Part shown: piece after piece, positions 60,131 through 64,000 of the stretch
Numbering within the stretch: position 1 is the stretch's first letter
Layout: each line of letters begins with the position of its first letter
Assembly (NCBI GenBank): GCA_941918925.1
Contig: OW799233.1
Span: 157,212,845 to 157,276,844 of the forward strand
Length of the DNA stretch: 64,000 bases
DNA from: Phyto melanocephala
Lineage: Eukaryota; Arthropoda; Insecta; Diptera; Rhinophoridae
Reading direction: 5' to 3'
Notes under the pieces: model-generated
Seen by the model: only the letters and a program-made list of their open reading frames with translations
What the model was told of the DNA's origin: nothing
Databases searched by the model: none
Translations under genes and position numbers: made by a program

Positions 60131-60733
60131 GGGGGATTCACAGTAGTGTCATAAAATCATATGTTCTATAATAACAGCATGAAAAATTAAGACTATTGTG
60201 AAGAACCCCTCATAATTAAGTGTGCTATTTTGAATTCAAATCAGCTGATGTAAAACAATTATAAAAATAAATATTTTCTTTCATAATGCCAAAAACAAGT
60301 GAAAAAAACAAAATAATAGCCAGTTTGTGCGAAAAGTACATTTTAGATGTTGTAATGGCAGACTCAAGTAAATAAATAACAAATAAATTAAATTTTGTTT
60401 TATAAAAAAAAACCAGCAGAGTCCTTAGCCGATCTTATTTGATGTCGCCAGTGATTTGTTATCAAAAATTAGCAACTGCGCTTAAATTTGGATGTCGGCC
60501 CGATAAAATTATACAATGAACGGCGACGGCTTACAAAAACTATTGCGGCTTGTCTTAGCCGTTTAGCACAGGTCTCTGCTTATTAAATACGACAGCACAA
60601 TAAACATAGCGTACAAAGTTCTATTATTATAAGACATTTTTTGTTTGAAAAGCAACAACGAAATTTTTAAACCATTGTAAAATTTTAGAACATTATGACA
60701 ATATGACATGGTAAGACACATTGTGAATCACCC
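60131..60733. repeat. Family-D TIR element, copy 1
   Basis: It starts GGGGGATTCACAGTAGTGTC and ends with the reverse complement of GGGTGATTCACAATGTGTCT. It shares long blocks with copy 2, including GCAGAGTCCTTAGCCGATCT and AGCAACTGCGCTTAAATTTG. It contains a 29-codon frame near 60286 (MPKTSEKNKIIASLCEKYIL start) ending just after a GTAAAT donor-like site, perhaps a relic exon. Confidence 0.8.
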
Positions 60734-61493
60734 AATTGAAAGATTATTTATTGGTAACAAAATAATCAATCTAGCCTATATTGCCACATAAAATTAATAG
60801 ACTAAGAACTATAACTTCATCTGGGAGCATACTCCAATAAATTAAGAAAACTATTAAGTTTTAATAAAGTATATAATTTTAGCACTTTTATTATCCTTTC
60901 TGTTAATTTAAAAATAAATTCAATATTTTAATCATTGAACTTAGACTTAAAAAGGTAATTGAGAAAATGATAGGCTTTGGTCCGTTCTTCCGAAAGATTT
61001 GGTACGAAAATTATTTTCGTTGTGGCATCCTTGATCATAAACTAAAGTTTTACGTACCTGCTTCCAATCGCAATCATATAATTTTTATGCAATAATTCAG
61101 AAAAAAAACATACTAATTTTGTACGCTATTAAATAAAAGCTGCAGTTTCTGAATTTGCCTAATTTCAAAATAATACGGCAATTGATTTCAGATTTTTAAA
61201 GTTCTGAATTTGATATGGAAAAGTCAGATTTTGATTTTTAAACTTCAAACTTCATATTTAAAAAAATATAAACAAAAAATTCTCTCCGAACTGCAATTAC
61301 CTGATGATTTAATATGCCTTGGCACATGCCTTTATTATTTGTTTAACTCAAATGTTTTTTTGATTTTTTGACTAAAAGTTGTTTTTGGCAAAATATTAAT
61401 ACCTTTCTAATTCCTGATTTTTTTTCTTGCTAGATGTTTAATGTAAGTTAATGTTTAATAATGCAAAAAGCAAACAACGCAATAGAAATTATT

Positions 61494-62069
61494 GAGGGAT
61501 TCACAATAGTGTCGTAAAGTCATATGTATGTCCTATAATAATATCATGAAAAATTAAGACTATTGTGAACAACCCCTCATAATTAAGTGTGCTATTTTGA
61601 ACTTAAATCAGTTTCGGCTTTGGCTAAATTAAAATATTTTTTAATTCTAATCCATGCATTTTTTAAATTAGATCTTACCACAATATTTTAAATTTTTCAG
61701 TTTTGCCGCAAATCACAAATAAATTAAATTTTGTTTGATAAACAAAAACAGCAGAGCCCTTAGCCGATCTTATTTGACGCCGCCAGTGATTTGTTATCAA
61801 AAATTAGCAACTGCGCTTAAATTTGTATGTCGGCCCGATAAAATTATACAACGAACGGCGACAGCTTACAAAAACTATTGCGGCTTGGCTTAGCCGACTG
61901 AGCCGTTTAGCACAGGTCTCTGCTTATTAAATATGACAGCACAATAAACATAGCGTACAAATTTCTATTATTATAAGACACTTTTTGTTTGAAAAGCAAC
62001 AACAAAATTTTTAAACCATTCTAAAATTTTAGAACAATATGACATGATAAGACACCTTGTGAGTCACCC
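61494..62069. repeat. Family-D TIR element, copy 2
   Basis: It starts GAGGGATTCACAATAGTGTC and ends with the reverse complement of GGGTGACTCACAAGGTGTCT, in the same orientation as copy 1. It lacks the short frame region of copy 1 and has an extra GACTGAGCC block near 61898. Confidence 0.8.
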
Positions 62070-62142
62070 ATATGTTAACAGGTAATACAATATGGTTATT
62101 GTGTGCATAATTTTACAATTGGTATATTTGCAAGTATTGCTA

Positions 62143-62846
62143 GGCGCACAATTGCAACGAACGACGAATTTCGTCCAACACGACGATTTCGTCGGTAAAA
62201 ATTCGCTGAGTAAAATCGTCGTATGAAGCACAATAACGACGACAGAGTAACATATTTTATAACTGGTGAAATTGTTTACTGTTTGTGCAAAGAAAGAACA
62301 AAAATAATCAAAGAATTTAAATTTTTGTGAAACTCAGCAAAATAATAAATATAATTTCATAGTAAAAACTTTTTTTGGTATAAGTAAACGTTTACAAAGA
62401 ATGTGCTGGGTACGTGCAGTAAACAATAATAACAATTTTGTTTTTGCATAACAGCTAATAGTGTGGCCATATTAAAAACAAATCACTAAAAAATTCAAAC
62501 ATTTACAAAAATCCAAATAACAACCATTTTTGTATTTAACTTGTTCATATATATTTTAAATGTTTTAAAATAAAATATGAAATAATTATTAAAGTAAAAA
62601 CCAACTTTATTTTCTAAAAAGTTGAAAAGTAAACCAAATTTAATAAAAATGATCACCTTGTTTGTACCAATTTGTTTGTCGTTCGCAGGCGTAAGAAATA
62701 GAAATAAATCTATTGCAAAGAACGCCGCGTACAGCGAATTTCGACCGACGCCATAATTGTACGCATTCTCATATACACAAATGTGTTTTATTTTTCTCGA
62801 CGAATATTCGCGGCGAAAAATTCGTCGTTCGTCGTAATTGTGCGCC
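62143..62846. repeat. 704-bp TIR element with TA duplication
   Basis: The termini are GGCGCACAATTGCAACGAAC and, inverted, GGCGCACAATTACGACGAAC, continuing GACGAATTT. TA flanks both ends (62141-62142, 62847-62848). Subterminal CGACGA/TCGTCG motifs are repeated (62150-62240 and 62740-62830), possibly transposase-binding repeats. There is no transposase. The TA target suggests the Tc1/mariner superfamily. Confidence 0.8.
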
Positions 62847-62848
62847 TA

Positions 62849-64000
62849 GCATATGTCATTATTTTCCAAAAATTTTAAAATAAGTTGAAAGTATTGAAAA
62901 TTGTTAATTTCACGCTTGTAAGACTTATGATATAATGATAATACGTTACCCGGGACGTCTTGTAGCAAAATTTAAAAATCTAAAAACAAGTTTTAAAAGT
63001 AATTCAAATTTTTTAATAAATTTACTTTAATCTGAAAATAAATTCAAATTTCATTTTCGACTATCACGCTATCGATAGGTATCCGTTTTGGCCAAATAAC
63101 ATATCCTTCCGTTTTTAAATTAACAAAAAAAAAAAAAAAAAGAAATATTTGTACGACTAAAGCAGTCAAAAATAAAATACTTCTTATTTTTCTGTTAGTG
63201 CGAATAGCAAAATGTTCTCACACATTTCATGCTGAGTCTTTTTGTTTGGTTTTGATTTTTTTGTTAAATCGGAAGTTGCATAAAAATGATCATCAGCATG
63301 ATCATCACAGATTTACTTCTACTTTCACACACACACACACGGCCAAATGCTCATGCGGTGAGACAAACATTTAAAGATGAATCTTTCTTAAAAATAGTAA
63401 CAATAATCGTAATATATGGTTGTCGTAGATATTTTTTTTTTTCGAATTACTTGTATCAGAATCCTTTTTTAAGTATATGTATGTAGAAATCTTATTAAAA
63501 AATTAATGTTGCCTTTTTTTATTAATCATTTTTCATATGTTTTTTTACGAATTTTTATGTGGCTTCCGTGCCACCTGTTATATGTATGTATGGACGAACA
63601 GCGATATAAAACACTTGAATTTTTTATTTTCAAACCCTTATGCTGCTGTTCTGCAATCAGGACTTTTAAGGATAAATGGATGATCTCTTTCTCTTTACGC
63701 TATAGTGGTAGATTTTTCTCAAGTGATTGCATTGAGTTGCACAATAGTTTTTATTGTCTAGTGTAGTAGTTTACAAAAAACACAATAAATTGAAGAACGC
63801 AACAATAATAAGAAAAACAATAAAAATATTTATATTTAAGTAGGTGTTTTTATTGGTTTTATAACCAAATGTTACTTTCTTAAGATTCGTCTTTTTTCTT
63901 TCTCCCTAAAATGCATGAAATGAGTTTTCACTTTTTGTTTCCTTTTTATTTTTGTTGGCATTTTTCTTTAATCCCCAAAAAGGTTAAACAAAAGAATTTT
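62849..64000. other. Intergenic DNA to window end, nothing recognised
   Basis: It is A/T-rich with short homopolymer runs and a CA run at about 63324-63340. Open frames here are short and not protein-like. Confidence 0.5.

Overview
This window is nuclear DNA from a higher fly, most likely a calyptrate (blowfly or house-fly type). The reasons are spliced GT-AG genes with CAA/CAG (opa) glutamine runs, clear orthologues of two Drosophila genes, a strongly A/T-rich background, and a very high load of Tc1, LINE and MITE-type transposons. Species cannot be fixed from the sequence alone.

Layout. (1) Bases 1-22581, + strand: the 3' part of mask (multiple ankyrin repeats, single KH domain; human ANKHD1/ANKRD17). 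Thirteen exons can be placed with matching phases, giving about 4012 residues and a stop. The upstream exons lie outside the window. Two introns (3852-8178 and 19798-22554) and part of a third (12256-13974) are packed with transposon remnants. (2) 22582-31014: the probable mask 3'UTR followed by A/T-rich DNA with MITEs and one strikingly nested insertion. There a Tc1-type element (about 27661-30185) is broken by a 132-bp MITE and by a 989-bp Mutator-like element with a 10-bp target duplication, which itself carries a GC-rich hairpin. (3) 31015-33011, - strand: a complete four-exon gene for the cytosolic phenylalanyl-tRNA synthetase beta subunit, convergent with mask. (4) 33012-64000: 31 kb with no gene I can name. 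It holds at least ten repeat families, several as datable nests or inverted pairs, one LINE RNase H fragment, and a few short minus-strand segments with splice-like borders that may be exons of an unidentified long-intron gene.

The genes are ordinary housekeeping and signalling loci: a Hippo and receptor-kinase scaffold, and a tRNA synthetase subunit. The most unusual content is the mobile-element archaeology. Target-site duplications and interrupted frames allow insertion order to be read for several elements, and some of the short terminal-inverted-repeat families may be undescribed. I see no CRISPR array, bacterial operon, rRNA or tRNA gene. Terminal repeats and duplications were compared by eye, so copy boundaries are good to a few bases where a target duplication is quoted and approximate elsewhere.
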